Assembly (NCBI RefSeq): GCF_013111185.1
Contig: NZ_WVRE01000002.1
Location: forward strand, 372,001-436,000
Direction: 5' to 3'
Length of the DNA: 64,000 nt
Source of the DNA: Ruegeria sp. HKCCD7303
GTDB taxonomy: Bacteria; Pseudomonadota; Alphaproteobacteria; Rhodobacterales; Rhodobacteraceae
Below, in pieces: positions 1 to 9,154 of this stretch. Position 1 is the first letter of the stretch. The number at the start of each line of letters is the position of its first letter. The position numbers were made by a program, and so were the translations under genes. Under the pieces are notes generated by a model. The model was given only the letters and a program-made list of their open reading frames with translations. It did not search any database and was not told the origin of the DNA.

Positions 1-220
1 GAACTTTATCTTCTTTATCGCAGTGCTGTCGACAGCCGTTGGTTTGTTGAACCTGTTCCCGATTCCGGCACTGGATGGCGGCCACTTGGTTTTCTACGCC
101 TACGAAGCCGTCGTAGGTAAACCACCCAGCGACGGCGCATTGAGAATTCTCATGGGGCTGGGCATCACTATTATCCTGACTCTGATGCTGTTTTCGGTTA
201 GCAACGATCTGTTCTGCTGA
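1..220 (+). CDS. rseP: RseP site-2 zinc metalloprotease, C-terminal end (partial)
   Basis: The 5' part lies left of the window. The visible 72 residues read in frame from base 2 and contain LLNLFPIPALDGGHLVF, the conserved NPDG-type motif of site-2 proteases in which the Asp is a zinc ligand, followed by a last hydrophobic segment and a stop at 218-220. RseP is an inner-membrane intramembrane protease that in other bacteria releases envelope-stress regulators by cutting anti-sigma factors. Its position directly upstream of bamA, skp, fabZ and lpxA matches the conserved proteobacterial envelope-biogenesis order, which supports the call. Confidence 0.93.
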   Translation, partial: NFIFFIAVLSTAVGLLNLFPIPALDGGHLVFYAYEAVVGKPPSDGALRILMGLGITIILTLMLFSVSNDLFC

Positions 221-299
221 TTGTGGCGTTAGGCGCTAATTTGGGCCGCATTCCTGCCTTATTTCGGGACTATGCTCTTTGCGTCGAAAGGGTATCACC

Positions 300-443
300 A
301 TGACCAAAGCGCTTAAAAAATCGTACCAGGGGTTCAGCTTGCTTTTCATGCTGAACCGTGACGTGTTGTTGAGCTTTGCGATGACAGCGCTGGCGCTGGC
401 AGGTGCAGCTTATCTGGCCGGGATCTATCTGGCGGGATTCTGA
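300..443 (+). CDS. 47-residue single-span membrane protein
   Basis: This short frame starts at ATG 300 behind AAAGGG at good spacing and ends at TGA 441. The protein begins with a basic stretch (MTKALKKSYQGF) and then has one long hydrophobic segment from about residue 22 to the end, so it should sit in the inner membrane with a short cytoplasmic N terminus. I recognise no family. It fills the gap between rseP and bamA on the same strand. The start signal and clear topology argue for a real gene, but coding potential in so short a frame is uncertain. Confidence 0.55.
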   Translation: MTKALKKSYQGFSLLFMLNRDVLLSFAMTALALAGAAYLAGIYLAGF

Positions 444-570
444 TTCTTACCGAAATGCTGGCAGCTTCTGGTCCACCCTCGTAGTGGAATGCTTCTATTT
501 CGCCTTTTGACAAGCTCATTTAATCCCGTTACTCAGCAATAAAGTTCTAAAATTCTGGGTAGAGCACAAA

Positions 571-2931
571 ATGACTGACAGGCGAAACGCGGGCACATCC
601 TGCGGGGGGCAAATGCCGACAAACAATATTTTGTGGCAGGCGCTAACGGTTCTTTTCCTTTTTGTTGCAGCGAGTTTGACGGCTTTTCCGAACGCGGCGC
701 AGGCGCAAAACTTCACGATCAACTCCTTCCAGGTTGAGGGCAACCGTCGGATCGAAACCGGCACAATTATAGCCCGAACCGGAATCGAACCGGGCCAAAC
801 AGTCACCGCCGGACAGATTAATGATGCCTATCAGCGATTGCTTGACAGTGGTGTATTTGAAACAGTCGAGCTGACGCCGCGTGGCACTACTCTGGTGATC
901 GAAGTTCAGGAATACCCCACGATCAACCAGATCAGCATCGAAGGAAACGCTCGGGTTAAAGATGACGTTTTGTTGGACGTCATCCAATCCGAACCGCGCC
1001 GAGTCTTTACCCCTCAGGTGGCAGAAGCAGACGCGGATTTGATTGCCGAAGTTTACTCAGCGCAGGGCAGGGTTGCCGCAACGGTCATTCCACGGATCAT
1101 CCGCCGCAGTGACAACCGGGTCGATCTGGTTTTTGAAGTCGCGGAAGGCACAACCATCGAAGTTGAGCGTGTCAGCTTTGTTGGCAACCGGGCATTCTCG
1201 GACCGCCGTTTGCGCCGGGTTCTCGAGACCAAGCAAGCAACGTTCCTTCGGACCTTCTTCCGTAACGATACGTTTATTGGCGACCGCATCGAGTTCGACA
1301 AACAGGTCATTCGCGATTTCTACCTGTCGCGTGGCTACGTCGATTTCCGGGTGAACAGCGCCAATGTCGAATTCACGCGTGAACGGGATGCGTTCTTTCT
1401 GGTTATGAACGTCACAGAAGGGCAAAAGTTCTCGTTCGGCAAGATCACTACGGTCAGTGAAATCCCCGGCGTCAACGCCGCAGAATATCAAGATGCGCTG
1501 AAGATCAAACCTGGTGTGACTTATACGCCCACGCTGATTGAAAACTCGATTGCCCGGCAAGAACGTTTGGGCGTCAAGAAGGGCGTGGACTTCCTGCGGG
1601 TCGAGCCGCGCATCACCCGCAATGATCGCGACCTGACACTGGATGTGGAGTTTGTCCTGACAAAAGGTCCGCGCATATTTGTTGAACGGATTGACATTGA
1701 AGGCAACACCACCACGCTGGACCGCGTCATCCGCCGTCAATTTGACACGGTCGAGGGTGACCCATTCAACCCGCGCGAAATTCGTCAGGCGGCTGAGCGG
1801 ATCAATGCTCTGGGTTTCTTCGCCACCGCAGATGTCGAGCCGCGCGAAGGGTCTTCGCCCAGCCAGGTGATCTTGGATGTGGATGTAGAAGAACAACCCA
1901 CAGGCTCGCTTAGTCTTGGTGGTAGCTACTCGGTAACGGACGGTTTCGGGATCGCGATTGGTCTGAATGAATCCAACTTCCTGGGTCGTGGTCAGAACCT
2001 AGGTCTGACGATTTCGACCGCCCAGGACTCCGAGCAGTATTCGATCAGCTTTACAGAGCCGTATCTGCTGGGCCGTAAGCTGCGTTTTGACTTGGGGCTG
2101 GGGCTGTCGGGAACAAACTCGGGCTTTGCCAGCTATGATACCAGCTCGCTGTTCTTCACCCCACAACTGACCTATGCCATCGGGGAACTGTCGTCGCTGC
2201 GGTTGCGCTATGGTTGGGATCGCAGTGAAATGACCCAGCAGGACAACGAAGTGAACGGTGCGGTTATTTCGTCGGAAATCGCTCAGGGTAAGCGAACGTC
2301 CAGCTCTTTGGGTGTGTCTTACGTGTATGACAGCCGTCGCGGTGGTTTGGACCCGAATTCCGGCGTTCTGTTCGAGGTTGGCGTTGATGCTGCGGGTCTT
2401 GGTGGCGACAACAAATACTTCAAAACCACCGCACGCGGCATCGCACAAACCCGCGTTTGGAACGAAGAGGTCGTGCTGCGGGCGTCGATGGAGCTGGGTG
2501 CGCTGCACTGGCGGGGGAACGATTTCAGCCGTACGATTGACCGCTTTGTGCTGGGGCCCAATACGTTCCGCGGATTCGAGCCTGCAGGTCTTGGCCCACG
2601 GGATCTGTCCAACGGTCAGGATGACGCCATCGGTGGTAACTATTACTGGGTTGCACGCTTTGAAAGCGATTTCCCGCTTGGCCTGCCCGAAGAATTGGGT
2701 CTGCGCGGCGGTGTCTTTTACGACGTCGGTAACCTCTATGACATCGACAACGTCAACACCGCCGGTGCGAATATCGTCGGTGCAAACGGCTCGATCCGCC
2801 ACGTGATTGGCATCGCTGTTCTCTGGGACACACCGTTCGGACCGTTGCGGTTCAACTTCTCGCAGGCTCTGAAAAAAGAGAGCTTCGACAAGGAACAGAA
2901 CTTTGACTTTACGATTCAGGCTCGGTTCTGA
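571..2931 (+). CDS. bamA: BamA outer-membrane protein assembly factor
   Basis: BamA is the Omp85-family core of the BAM complex, which folds beta-barrel proteins into the outer membrane. The 786-residue protein has a signal peptide ending near AAQAQ (about residue 46), then about 380 residues of POTRA repeats, for example the segment starting FTINSFQVEGNRRIETG, and then a C-terminal 16-strand barrel. The barrel carries the conserved loop-6 motif as FRGFE near residue 666 and ends in phenylalanine (QARF), as the outer-membrane sorting signal expects. ATG 571 is used here. ATG 613, behind a G-rich stretch and immediately before the hydrophobic signal core, is an equally reasonable start. A TTGACA at 507-512 could be its -35 element, but no good -10 follows. 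Confidence 0.96.
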   Translation: MTDRRNAGTSCGGQMPTNNILWQALTVLFLFVAASLTAFPNAAQAQNFTINSFQVEGNRRIETGTIIARTGIEPGQTVTAGQINDAYQRLLDSGVFETVELTPRGTTLVIEVQEYPTINQISIEGNARVKDDVLLDVIQSEPRRVFTPQVAEADADLIAEVYSAQGRVAATVIPRIIRRSDNRVDLVFEVAEGTTIEVERVSFVGNRAFSDRRLRRVLETKQATFLRTFFRNDTFIGDRIEFDKQVIRDFYLSRGYVDFRVNSANVEFTRERDAFFLVMNVTEGQKFSFGKITTVSEIPGVNAAEYQDALKIKPGVTYTPTLIENSIARQERLGVKKGVDFLRVEPRITRNDRDLTLDVEFVLTKGPRIFVERIDIEGNTTTLDRVIRRQFDTVEGDPFNPREIRQAAERINALGFFATADVEPREGSSPSQVILDVDVEEQPTGSLSLGGSYSVTDGFGIAIGLNESNFLGRGQNLGLTISTAQDSEQYSISFTEPYLLGRKLRFDLGLGLSGTNSGFASYDTSSLFFTPQLTYAIGELSSLRLRYGWDRSEMTQQDNEVNGAVISSEIAQGKRTSSSLGVSYVYDSRRGGLDPNSGVLFEVGVDAAGLGGDNKYFKTTARGIAQTRVWNEEVVLRASMELGALHWRGNDFSRTIDRFVLGPNTFRGFEPAGLGPRDLSNGQDDAIGGNYYWVARFESDFPLGLPEELGLRGGVFYDVGNLYDIDNVNTAGANIVGANGSIRHVIGIAVLWDTPFGPLRFNFSQALKKESFDKEQNFDFTIQARF

Positions 2932-2937
2932 TCAGAC

Positions 2938-3516
2938 ATGTTGGATAAGATAATGAGAACAGCACTGGGCCCTTTCGGGGCCCTGTGTCTTTTGTCGGTT
3001 GTTTTGACTGCACCGTTGGTTTCGGCACAACAACTCGGCGTACCGCAAGCCAGTGTCGTTACCTTGTCCAGCGAAGAACTGTTTTCCAAGTCGGCCTTCG
3101 GTCAGCGTGTGCGGCGAGAGGTCGAAAAAGAAAGTGCCCTGCTTGCGGAAGAAAACGAACGGATTGTGGTTGAGCTCAGCCAGGAAGAAAAAGAACTGAC
3201 GGAACAGCGCGCGACCTTGCCGGCTGAGGAATTCCGCCCATTGGCCGAGGCTTTTGACTCCAAGGTTCAGTCTCATCGCGAAGGCCAGCGCGCCAAGCTG
3301 GATGCCTTGGCGCGGCGCAGTGAAGAAGCGCAACAGACCTTTTTCGAGATCGTCCGCCCCATCCTTGTGGACTTGCTGCGCGAATTTGGAGCCAGCGTAA
3401 TGATCGAACGATCCAATGTGGTCGTCAGCACCACCGACATCACTGACGCAGCCATCGCCCGTATCGACGCTGCAATCGGGGATGGCAGTTCCCTCCAAGA
3501 GGGCAACGGCGAATAG
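2938..3516 (+). CDS. skp: OmpH/Skp-family periplasmic chaperone
   Basis: The 192-residue protein has an N-terminal signal peptide (hydrophobic core ALCLLSVVLTAPLVSA, cleavage near residue 30) followed by a highly charged helical region rich in Glu, Lys and Gln, about residues 55-130. This is the tentacle-like coiled coil typical of Skp/OmpH chaperones that escort unfolded barrel proteins to BamA. It begins 6 bases after the bamA stop, so the two are almost certainly co-transcribed. ATG 2953 is an alternative start that gives a more typical signal peptide. A GGGCCC-TTTCG-GGGCCC hairpin (about 2967-2983) lies inside the signal-peptide codons. Confidence 0.85.
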   Translation: MLDKIMRTALGPFGALCLLSVVLTAPLVSAQQLGVPQASVVTLSSEELFSKSAFGQRVRREVEKESALLAEENERIVVELSQEEKELTEQRATLPAEEFRPLAEAFDSKVQSHREGQRAKLDALARRSEEAQQTFFEIVRPILVDLLREFGASVMIERSNVVVSTTDITDAAIARIDAAIGDGSSLQEGNGE

Positions 3517-3588
3517 GGTTGCTTGCCCTTGGGTTGCTGTATTGCTAACCACGCGGAAAAGAAACATCCAAAACGGGATATCTGATCA

Positions 3589-4062
3589 ATGACCACGGAA
3601 ACCAAAAGCGCCGACATTCAGCTGATCCAGAGGATCTTGCCACATCGCTATCCGTTTTTGCTGGTCGACAAGGTGGTGGACATCTCGGGCTATCAGTCGG
3701 CGCGCGGCATCAAGAACGTGACTATGAACGAGCCGCACTTTCAGGGGCATTTCCCCGGCACACCGATCATGCCGGGCGTCACAATCGTCGAAGCCATGGC
3801 TCAGACTGCGGGTGTGATGCTGGGTGTTGGCATGGATGTCATCGATACTGAATTGCTGATCTATTTCATGAGCATCGACAAGTGCAAGTTTCGCCGCAAG
3901 GTAGTGCCAGGTGACGTTCTGGAAATGCATGTGGAAACAGTGCGCGGTAAAAAAGGCGGCAAGCTGTTCAAATTCAGCGGTCGGGCCACGGTTGAAGGAG
4001 AAGTAGCAGCCGAGGCCGAGTTTTCGGCCTATGTTGATTGGGATATGGAAAAAACAACATGA
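3589..4062 (+). CDS. fabZ: 3-hydroxyacyl-[acyl-carrier-protein] dehydratase FabZ
   Basis: FabZ removes water from 3-hydroxyacyl-ACP in type II fatty acid synthesis and also controls the hydroxyacyl-ACP supply for lipid A. The 157-residue hot-dog-fold protein has the signature [15 protein letters not shown], with the catalytic His, and EAMAQ, with the catalytic Glu. Its length is normal for the family. The stop overlaps the lpxA start (ATGA), which implies translational coupling to lipid A synthesis. No lpxD lies between skp and fabZ, unlike the arrangement in many proteobacteria, so that gene must be elsewhere. Confidence 0.97.
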   Translation: MTTETKSADIQLIQRILPHRYPFLLVDKVVDISGYQSARGIKNVTMNEPHFQGHFPGTPIMPGVTIVEAMAQTAGVMLGVGMDVIDTELLIYFMSIDKCKFRRKVVPGDVLEMHVETVRGKKGGKLFKFSGRATVEGEVAAEAEFSAYVDWDMEKTT

Positions 4063-4844
4063 GTGGAATCCATCCCAGCGCAATTGTTGAAGAGGGCGCT
4101 CAGATCGGGCAGGGCTGTACGATTGGTCCATTCTGCTATGTCGGCGCGCAGGTCAAACTGGCGGATCGGGTCGAGCTTAAATCTCATGTGGTTGTGACCG
4201 GAGATACATCGGTTGGCGAAGACACCGTCATTTTCAATTTCTCGGTGATTGGTGAAATCCCGCAGGATCTGAAGTTCGGTGGCGAAAACACCCGCCTGGA
4301 AATCGGTCAACGTAACCGGATTCGGGAACATGTGACGATTAACACCGGCACCGACGGTGGCGGCGGCGTCACGCGCATCGGGGATGATTGTCTGTTGATG
4401 GCAGGCGTTCACGTGGCCCACGACGTGCAGATCGGCAACCGCGTCATCATGGTCAACCACGCAGGGGCAGCTGGTCACTGTATCGTGGAAGACGATGTGA
4501 TTGTCGGCGGCATTTCAGGGCTGCATCAATGGGTGCGCGTCGGGCGCGGAGCAATCATTGGTGCGCTGACCATGGTGCCCAAGGACGTTATTCCCTACGG
4601 TCTGGTGCAGGCCTCACGTGGTGAGCTGGACGGCTTGAACCTTGTTGGTCTGAAACGCAAGGGTGTTTCGCGCGAGGATATCTCGGCGCTGCGCGCGGCC
4701 TTCAAGGAACTGTCCGAAGGCGATGGAACCTTTATGGACCGCGCCAGCCGGATCGGCGAAGGCAATGAAAGCGATTACGTGCAGCGGATCGTCGATTTTG
4801 TCACCGGCCACAGTGATCGCTCATTCCTGACACCGGGGAAATAA
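4059..4844 (+). CDS. lpxA: UDP-N-acetylglucosamine acyltransferase LpxA
   Basis: LpxA transfers a 3-hydroxyacyl chain from ACP to UDP-GlcNAc, the first step of lipid A synthesis. The 261-residue protein starts [14 protein letters not shown] and shows the left-handed beta-helix hexapeptide pattern through about residue 190, including the conserved [13 protein letters not shown] and NHAGAAGHC segments with the catalytic histidine region and [15 protein letters not shown]-terminal helical domain follows. ATG 4059 is chosen because it overlaps the fabZ stop and because the protein then begins directly at the first hexapeptide strand. An in-frame upstream ATG at 4038 lies inside fabZ. Confidence 0.97.
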   Translation: MSGIHPSAIVEEGAQIGQGCTIGPFCYVGAQVKLADRVELKSHVVVTGDTSVGEDTVIFNFSVIGEIPQDLKFGGENTRLEIGQRNRIREHVTINTGTDGGGGVTRIGDDCLLMAGVHVAHDVQIGNRVIMVNHAGAAGHCIVEDDVIVGGISGLHQWVRVGRGAIIGALTMVPKDVIPYGLVQASRGELDGLNLVGLKRKGVSREDISALRAAFKELSEGDGTFMDRASRIGEGNESDYVQRIVDFVTGHSDRSFLTPGK

Positions 4845-4848
4845 ACCC

Positions 4849-5643
4849 ATGCTGGCGTTGATTGCGGGAACAGGGGCATTGCCGACCGAAGTGGTGGCAC
4901 AGTTGACCGAACGACCTTTGATCTGCGCAATGGAAGGGTTTCTACCTGACGATTTGACGGCGGATATTGTGTTTCCGCTGGAACAGCTGGGCAGCTTCAT
5001 CGCCGATCTGAAGGCGCGGGGCGTGACGCAGATTTGTCTGGCCGGTGCGGTTCAGCGCCCGCCTATCGACCCAAGCCGCATTGACGCCGCGACGCTACCA
5101 TTGGTTCCGGTGATCCAAAAGGCAATCATGTCCGGAGATGACGGCGCGTTGCGTGCGGTCATCGGGATCCTTGAAGATGCAGGGCTGCAAATGCGGGCCG
5201 CACACGAAATTGCGCCCGGGTTGCTTCCTCCATTGGGCTGTCTGACGGATGCGCAACCCTCCGAGGCCGACATGGCCGATGCGGTCCGTGCTTCAGGTAT
5301 TCTGCGTGCAATGGGGGCCGCAGATACAGGGCAAGCCTGCGCTGTGTTAAATGGCCAGGCCCTGGCGATTGAAGGGATATTCGGCACCGCTTGGATGCTG
5401 AAATCTTTGACCCAACGACCAGATGCGGGCGGAGGAATACTGTTCAAAGGGCCCAAACCCGATCAGGACCGGCGCGCCGATCTACCGGCCATCGGACCCG
5501 ATACCGTCACCGATGCGGTTGCGGCCGGGTTGTCTGGAATCGTATTGGAAAAAGGCGGCGTGCTTGTACTGCGGCAAGAGCAGGTCATCGCAGAATGTAA
5601 CCGTCTGGGTCTGTTCCTATACATCCGCGAGCGGGCGGCCTGA
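4849..5643 (+). CDS. lpxI: UDP-2,3-diacylglucosamine hydrolase LpxI (DUF1009 family)
   Basis: The 264-residue protein begins MLALIAGTGALPTEVV and contains the segments VLNGQALAIEGIFGT and GGILFKGPKPDQDRRADLP that typify LpxI. Alphaproteobacteria use this metal-dependent enzyme in place of LpxH to make lipid X from UDP-2,3-diacylglucosamine. Its position between lpxA and lpxB, 4 bases after lpxA and sharing TGATG with lpxB, supports the pathway role. The identification rests on recognisable family segments plus context. Confidence 0.93.
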   Translation: MLALIAGTGALPTEVVAQLTERPLICAMEGFLPDDLTADIVFPLEQLGSFIADLKARGVTQICLAGAVQRPPIDPSRIDAATLPLVPVIQKAIMSGDDGALRAVIGILEDAGLQMRAAHEIAPGLLPPLGCLTDAQPSEADMADAVRASGILRAMGAADTGQACAVLNGQALAIEGIFGTAWMLKSLTQRPDAGGGILFKGPKPDQDRRADLPAIGPDTVTDAVAAGLSGIVLEKGGVLVLRQEQVIAECNRLGLFLYIRERAA

Positions 5644-6809
5644 TGCGTGTCTTTCTGGTCGCCGGAGAACCTTCGGGCGACCGGCTGGGTGGCGCGTTGA
5701 TGGCAGGCTTGAAAACTCTGATCCCCGATGTGGAATTTGACGGGGTCGGTGGCCCGCTGATGGAGGCGCAGGGTCTGACCAGCCGGTTTCCCATGTCCGA
5801 GCTTTCAGTCATGGGCCTTGTCGAAGTTCTGCCGAAGTTCTTTCACCTCAAGCGCCGAATCTCCGAGACCGCGCAGGCCGTGCTGGATACGAAACCGGAT
5901 GTGTTGATCACCATCGACAGTCCGGATTTCAGCCTGCGTGTTGCCAAGATTGTAAAGGCCGCAAGCAACATCCGCACAGTTCACTATGTCGCCCCTAGTG
6001 TCTGGGCCTGGCGGCCGGGGCGGGCCGATAAGATGGCCAAGGTTATTGACCATGTGCTGGCGCTGCTTCCTTTTGAGCCGCCGTATATGGAACGGGCAGG
6101 GATGGAGTGCGATTTTGTCGGTCACCCCGTGGCCAGCGAGCCTGTTGCCACGCCGGAAGAGATCGCCGCGTTTCGGAACCGCTTTGATCTGGGGGATGCG
6201 CCGATCTTGTTGGCCTTGCCCGGATCACGTCGGGGCGAGATTGAACGGCTGGCAGAGTCCTTTGGCGGTGCATTGCGGCTGTTTATCGAGGCTCATCCGG
6301 GCTACCGCGTGGTGATCCCGACCGTTGGCGCGACAACCGAGCTTGTTAAAGAGCGGGTCGCGGGCTGGCCCGGAGACCCGGTAGTGTTGGACCCGCGCTA
6401 TGAAGGCGCGGATCAAACGCTTGCCAATAAGCGTTCCGCGTTTGGCGCGGCCAGTTTGGCGCTTGCGGCGTCGGGAACCGTGTCACTTGAGCTTGCTGCG
6501 CAGAATACGCCGATGGTCATTGCCTACAAACTCAACTGGCTGACACAGAAGATGGCCGAACGGATGGTCAAACTGGACACCGTAACTCTGGTTAATCTGG
6601 TGTCAGATACGCGCGCTGTGCCGGAATGTCTGCTGGATGACTGCGAACCAGCAAAGATCGCCGACGCCTTGCGCAATGTGATCAACGCCCCGGATGCGCA
6701 GCAGCTTGCCATGGGTCTGACCATGGACCGATTGGGCCGAAGTGGCGAAGCCCCCGGTTTGCGTGCCGCGCGGGCTGTGTTGGATAGAATGCAGGTCGAT
6801 TATGCTTGA
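5643..6809 (+). CDS. lpxB: Lipid-A-disaccharide synthase LpxB
   Basis: LpxB is a GT-B glycosyltransferase that condenses UDP-diacylglucosamine with lipid X at the cytoplasmic face of the inner membrane. The 388-residue protein has the N-terminal signature VFLVAGEPSGDRLGGALM, the central HYVAPSVWAWRPGRADKMA motif and the later LALPGSRRGEIERL and AASGTVSLELA nucleotide-sugar-binding segments. Length is normal. The start overlaps the lpxI stop and the end overlaps the next gene by 8 bases, so this is the distal part of the same operon. Confidence 0.97.
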   Translation: MRVFLVAGEPSGDRLGGALMAGLKTLIPDVEFDGVGGPLMEAQGLTSRFPMSELSVMGLVEVLPKFFHLKRRISETAQAVLDTKPDVLITIDSPDFSLRVAKIVKAASNIRTVHYVAPSVWAWRPGRADKMAKVIDHVLALLPFEPPYMERAGMECDFVGHPVASEPVATPEEIAAFRNRFDLGDAPILLALPGSRRGEIERLAESFGGALRLFIEAHPGYRVVIPTVGATTELVKERVAGWPGDPVVLDPRYEGADQTLANKRSAFGAASLALAASGTVSLELAAQNTPMVIAYKLNWLTQKMAERMVKLDTVTLVNLVSDTRAVPECLLDDCEPAKIADALRNVINAPDAQQLAMGLTMDRLGRSGEAPGLRAARAVLDRMQVDYA

Positions 6810-7377
6810 CCATGCGCTGTTCGCGGTGTCTGCCGGGATCGCGATGGTATCCACCAATCTCGACAATTTGGCCGTCTTGTTGGGTCTGATTTTGGTGATG
6901 GAACAGCGCCGCGCCATCATTGGCTTTGCGGTTGCTCAAACCCTTGTTCTGACCCTGGCGATGACCGTCGCGCTTGGTCTGAACCAAAGCGGTGTCCCGT
7001 TCTGGATCGGGTATCTGGGCATCGTGCCCCTGGTTTTTGGTTTCCGCGGTATCTGGAAACAGTATCGTGACGCCGAAGCGCAGGACGCGGATTCCAATGC
7101 GGCCGTGACTTCGGTAGTGACGCTTTTCCTAAGTCTTTCGATTGACAGTTTCGCGGTCATGACCCCTCTGCTGGCGGACTCTGCGCCCACTTTTCGCGTT
7201 GCTGCGCTGGTTGGCGCAGTAGTGGCTGCCACCGGTCTGGTCGCCGTTGCGACGTGGGGTGCGCCCCGCGCCAAAAGCCTCGGCCCTCGCGTCGCACGTC
7301 TGGATCGGATCGCGCCGTACATCATGGTCTGTGTTGGTCTCTATATTCTCTTTAATTCGCCCACGGATGTTATGTGA
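6802..7377 (+). CDS. CadD/LysE-superfamily-like membrane transporter
   Basis: The 191-residue protein is almost entirely hydrophobic, with about five to six membrane segments. Two half-repeat-like motifs stand out: STNLDNLAVLLGLI near residue 14 and LSIDSFAVMTPLLADS near residue 110. An Asp inside the first segment of each half is the pattern of the cadmium-resistance (CadD) family of the LysE superfamily, which exports cations or small solutes. The substrate cannot be told from sequence. It starts inside the last codons of lpxB (8-base overlap), so it is probably expressed with the lipid A genes, although no functional link is evident. Confidence 0.65.
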   Translation: MLDHALFAVSAGIAMVSTNLDNLAVLLGLILVMEQRRAIIGFAVAQTLVLTLAMTVALGLNQSGVPFWIGYLGIVPLVFGFRGIWKQYRDAEAQDADSNAAVTSVVTLFLSLSIDSFAVMTPLLADSAPTFRVAALVGAVVAATGLVAVATWGAPRAKSLGPRVARLDRIAPYIMVCVGLYILFNSPTDVM

Positions 7378-7474
7378 CAGAGAGAGGATACGCCGTATAT
7401 CGCATATGTGATCCTTATCCGGGTGGTGCACCGACACGGGGCTGCGATATCCTCGTCGAAAAAGGAGCTTTGCT

Positions 7475-8020
7475 ATGACCCGCATTCCCCCATTGTCGGA
7501 TCAAGAAATGACCGAAGAGGCACGCGCGTCTCATTCGGCTTTGGGCGCATATGGGCCGTTCGATAATTGGGCTCGTGTTGCGGCCTATTGCCCTTCGATT
7601 CTGGAACATGTGACGGGAATGCTGACCACATTGCGCGAACAACAGAATCTGCCCCAGCGCGCGCTTGAACTGGCGATGGTGACGGTATCCAAGCTAAACG
7701 CCTGCGACTATTGTGTTTCACATCATACACCGATGCTGACCGTCGCGGGCCTAAGTCCCGAGGGTGCTGCGCGTCTGCCGGACGTTGAGGATCATCCAGA
7801 ACTGGACGCTTGTGACAAAGCCGTGGTGCGCTATGCAGAGGCCGTGACAACACGATCCGGTCGGATGCGGGACGCCGAAGTATCGGACCTGCGGGAGTGG
7901 TTCAGTGATGCGCAGATCGTTGAGCTGACCTGGCGCATCGCCCTTTGTGGAGCGTTCAACCGCTTCAACGATGCCCTTCAGATCCAGATCGAAGCAGAGG
8001 TCGAACCGGTCTCAGCCTAA
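7475..8020 (+). CDS. Carboxymuconolactone decarboxylase / AhpD-like protein
   Basis: The 181-residue helical protein carries ELAMVTVSKLNACDYCVSHH, the AhpD-type E...CxxCxxxH redox motif of the carboxymuconolactone decarboxylase fold. Proteins of this kind are often annotated as peroxidase-related and act as thiol-dependent peroxide reductases or unknown oxidoreductases. It has a good ribosome-binding site (AAAGGAGC) 7 bases before ATG 7475. It is followed tail to tail by an opposing gene, with a 4-base overlap of the two ends. No ahpC is nearby. Confidence 0.82.
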   Translation: MTRIPPLSDQEMTEEARASHSALGAYGPFDNWARVAAYCPSILEHVTGMLTTLREQQNLPQRALELAMVTVSKLNACDYCVSHHTPMLTVAGLSPEGAARLPDVEDHPELDACDKAVVRYAEAVTTRSGRMRDAEVSDLREWFSDAQIVELTWRIALCGAFNRFNDALQIQIEAEVEPVSA

Positions 8021-9084
8021 TTCGCGGTTGCAAGGATTTCCCTGAAAACCCAACCTTCCAATGTTCCAGACGCAATGGCCACGCTGTCCCCATCATGGTC
8101 GATGGCGGACACGGTGATCTGGTCATAGGTCGTCAGGATATTGCATTCATTTGCTGTCGCCAGTTCAGCAAGCTTTGAATGGCGATCCTTTTGCCCGTCG
8201 GCACCGAGTTGCAGTTCGATTGAAGACTGAAAATGCGATACCCAATCCGAAGTTTCGCATAAGGCAAATGTGCCGGGGTGAAGGGTATAAATTCCGTCTT
8301 CTGGAGGATGAGCAACGCCATTGGCCGCAGTGATGGGGGTGGCATCCGGAGTGTCGTCATACTGATCGTCCAGTGAGTCGAAGAAACCTCGTTGATCTTT
8401 TTCCGGTGCTTGGCTGGGATCGTCCGCGATCCGCAAAAGATGGTCGATCGCATCAGGCAGATCGCCATCTTCTTCGACGAGATCAACAGTGAAGCTGGTC
8501 TTTCCTCCATCCCATTCCAACTTGGATTTCACTTTGTAGTAATAAAATTTTGCATATGTCGAGTGACGCAGGATTTGGATCTGCTCATCGCTCAACGGAA
8601 CCCTGATCGTGACGGCTCCGGTGTAGGCGTCAGGTCGAGCGCATCCACCGCAGACGCTTGCAGGGATGGTCAGTATTTCGGTGTCGTATTCATCAAAAAA
8701 AGCAAGTCGATCAAAGCTGGCAATAGCCTCGGGATTGGCCTGGTCGAGCATGTCGCTGTCTGCAAGTTTATTCAAAAAATCATGATCGTAAGCGTTCGCA
8801 GGTTCGGACCCAAACAGCCCGGTGCCGAACTGTAGCCCCGGGTTGGTTTGAAAGTGGTTTGAATCAATGCCGACCGGCTCCGGGTGGTCCAACCTGAACC
8901 ACCACCGTGTATCCCGGTCGTCCTCAAGGCGTAGGCTGACATAGAAATCGCGCCATTGTATTCTTGCCTGCCAGCCGTCTGCTTCATCAAGCAGCGCTTT
9001 CAGGGTCCATTCTTCTGCATTCTCAGCCAGCGATATTGCTGGAATAGCCAGGAACAAAATAAGAAAACGGTAGAGTCTAAGCAT
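8017..9084 (-). CDS. Exported protein of unknown function
   Basis: I recognise no family. The 355-residue protein has a typical Sec signal peptide (MLRLYRFLILFLAIPAISLA) and a mature part rich in Asp, Glu and aromatic residues, with a small cysteine cluster SVCGGCAR near residue 144 and two further cysteines near the C terminus (ALCETSDW and NECNI). This suggests a periplasmic protein with disulfides or a bound ion. It stands alone on the minus strand between an AhpD-like gene and mnmA, and its codon composition looks somewhat more A+T-rich than its neighbours. The role is unknown. Confidence 0.8.
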   Translation of the reverse strand: MLRLYRFLILFLAIPAISLAENAEEWTLKALLDEADGWQARIQWRDFYVSLRLEDDRDTRWWFRLDHPEPVGIDSNHFQTNPGLQFGTGLFGSEPANAYDHDFLNKLADSDMLDQANPEAIASFDRLAFFDEYDTEILTIPASVCGGCARPDAYTGAVTIRVPLSDEQIQILRHSTYAKFYYYKVKSKLEWDGGKTSFTVDLVEEDGDLPDAIDHLLRIADDPSQAPEKDQRGFFDSLDDQYDDTPDATPITAANGVAHPPEDGIYTLHPGTFALCETSDWVSHFQSSIELQLGADGQKDRHSKLAELATANECNILTTYDQITVSAIDHDGDSVAIASGTLEGWVFREILATAN

Positions 9085-9154
9085 TGTGTATTCCGGTTAA
9101 GGTATTACTTTGAAACCGAAATATCCTGTGCGATCTGCTATTTCAATAACTTGT

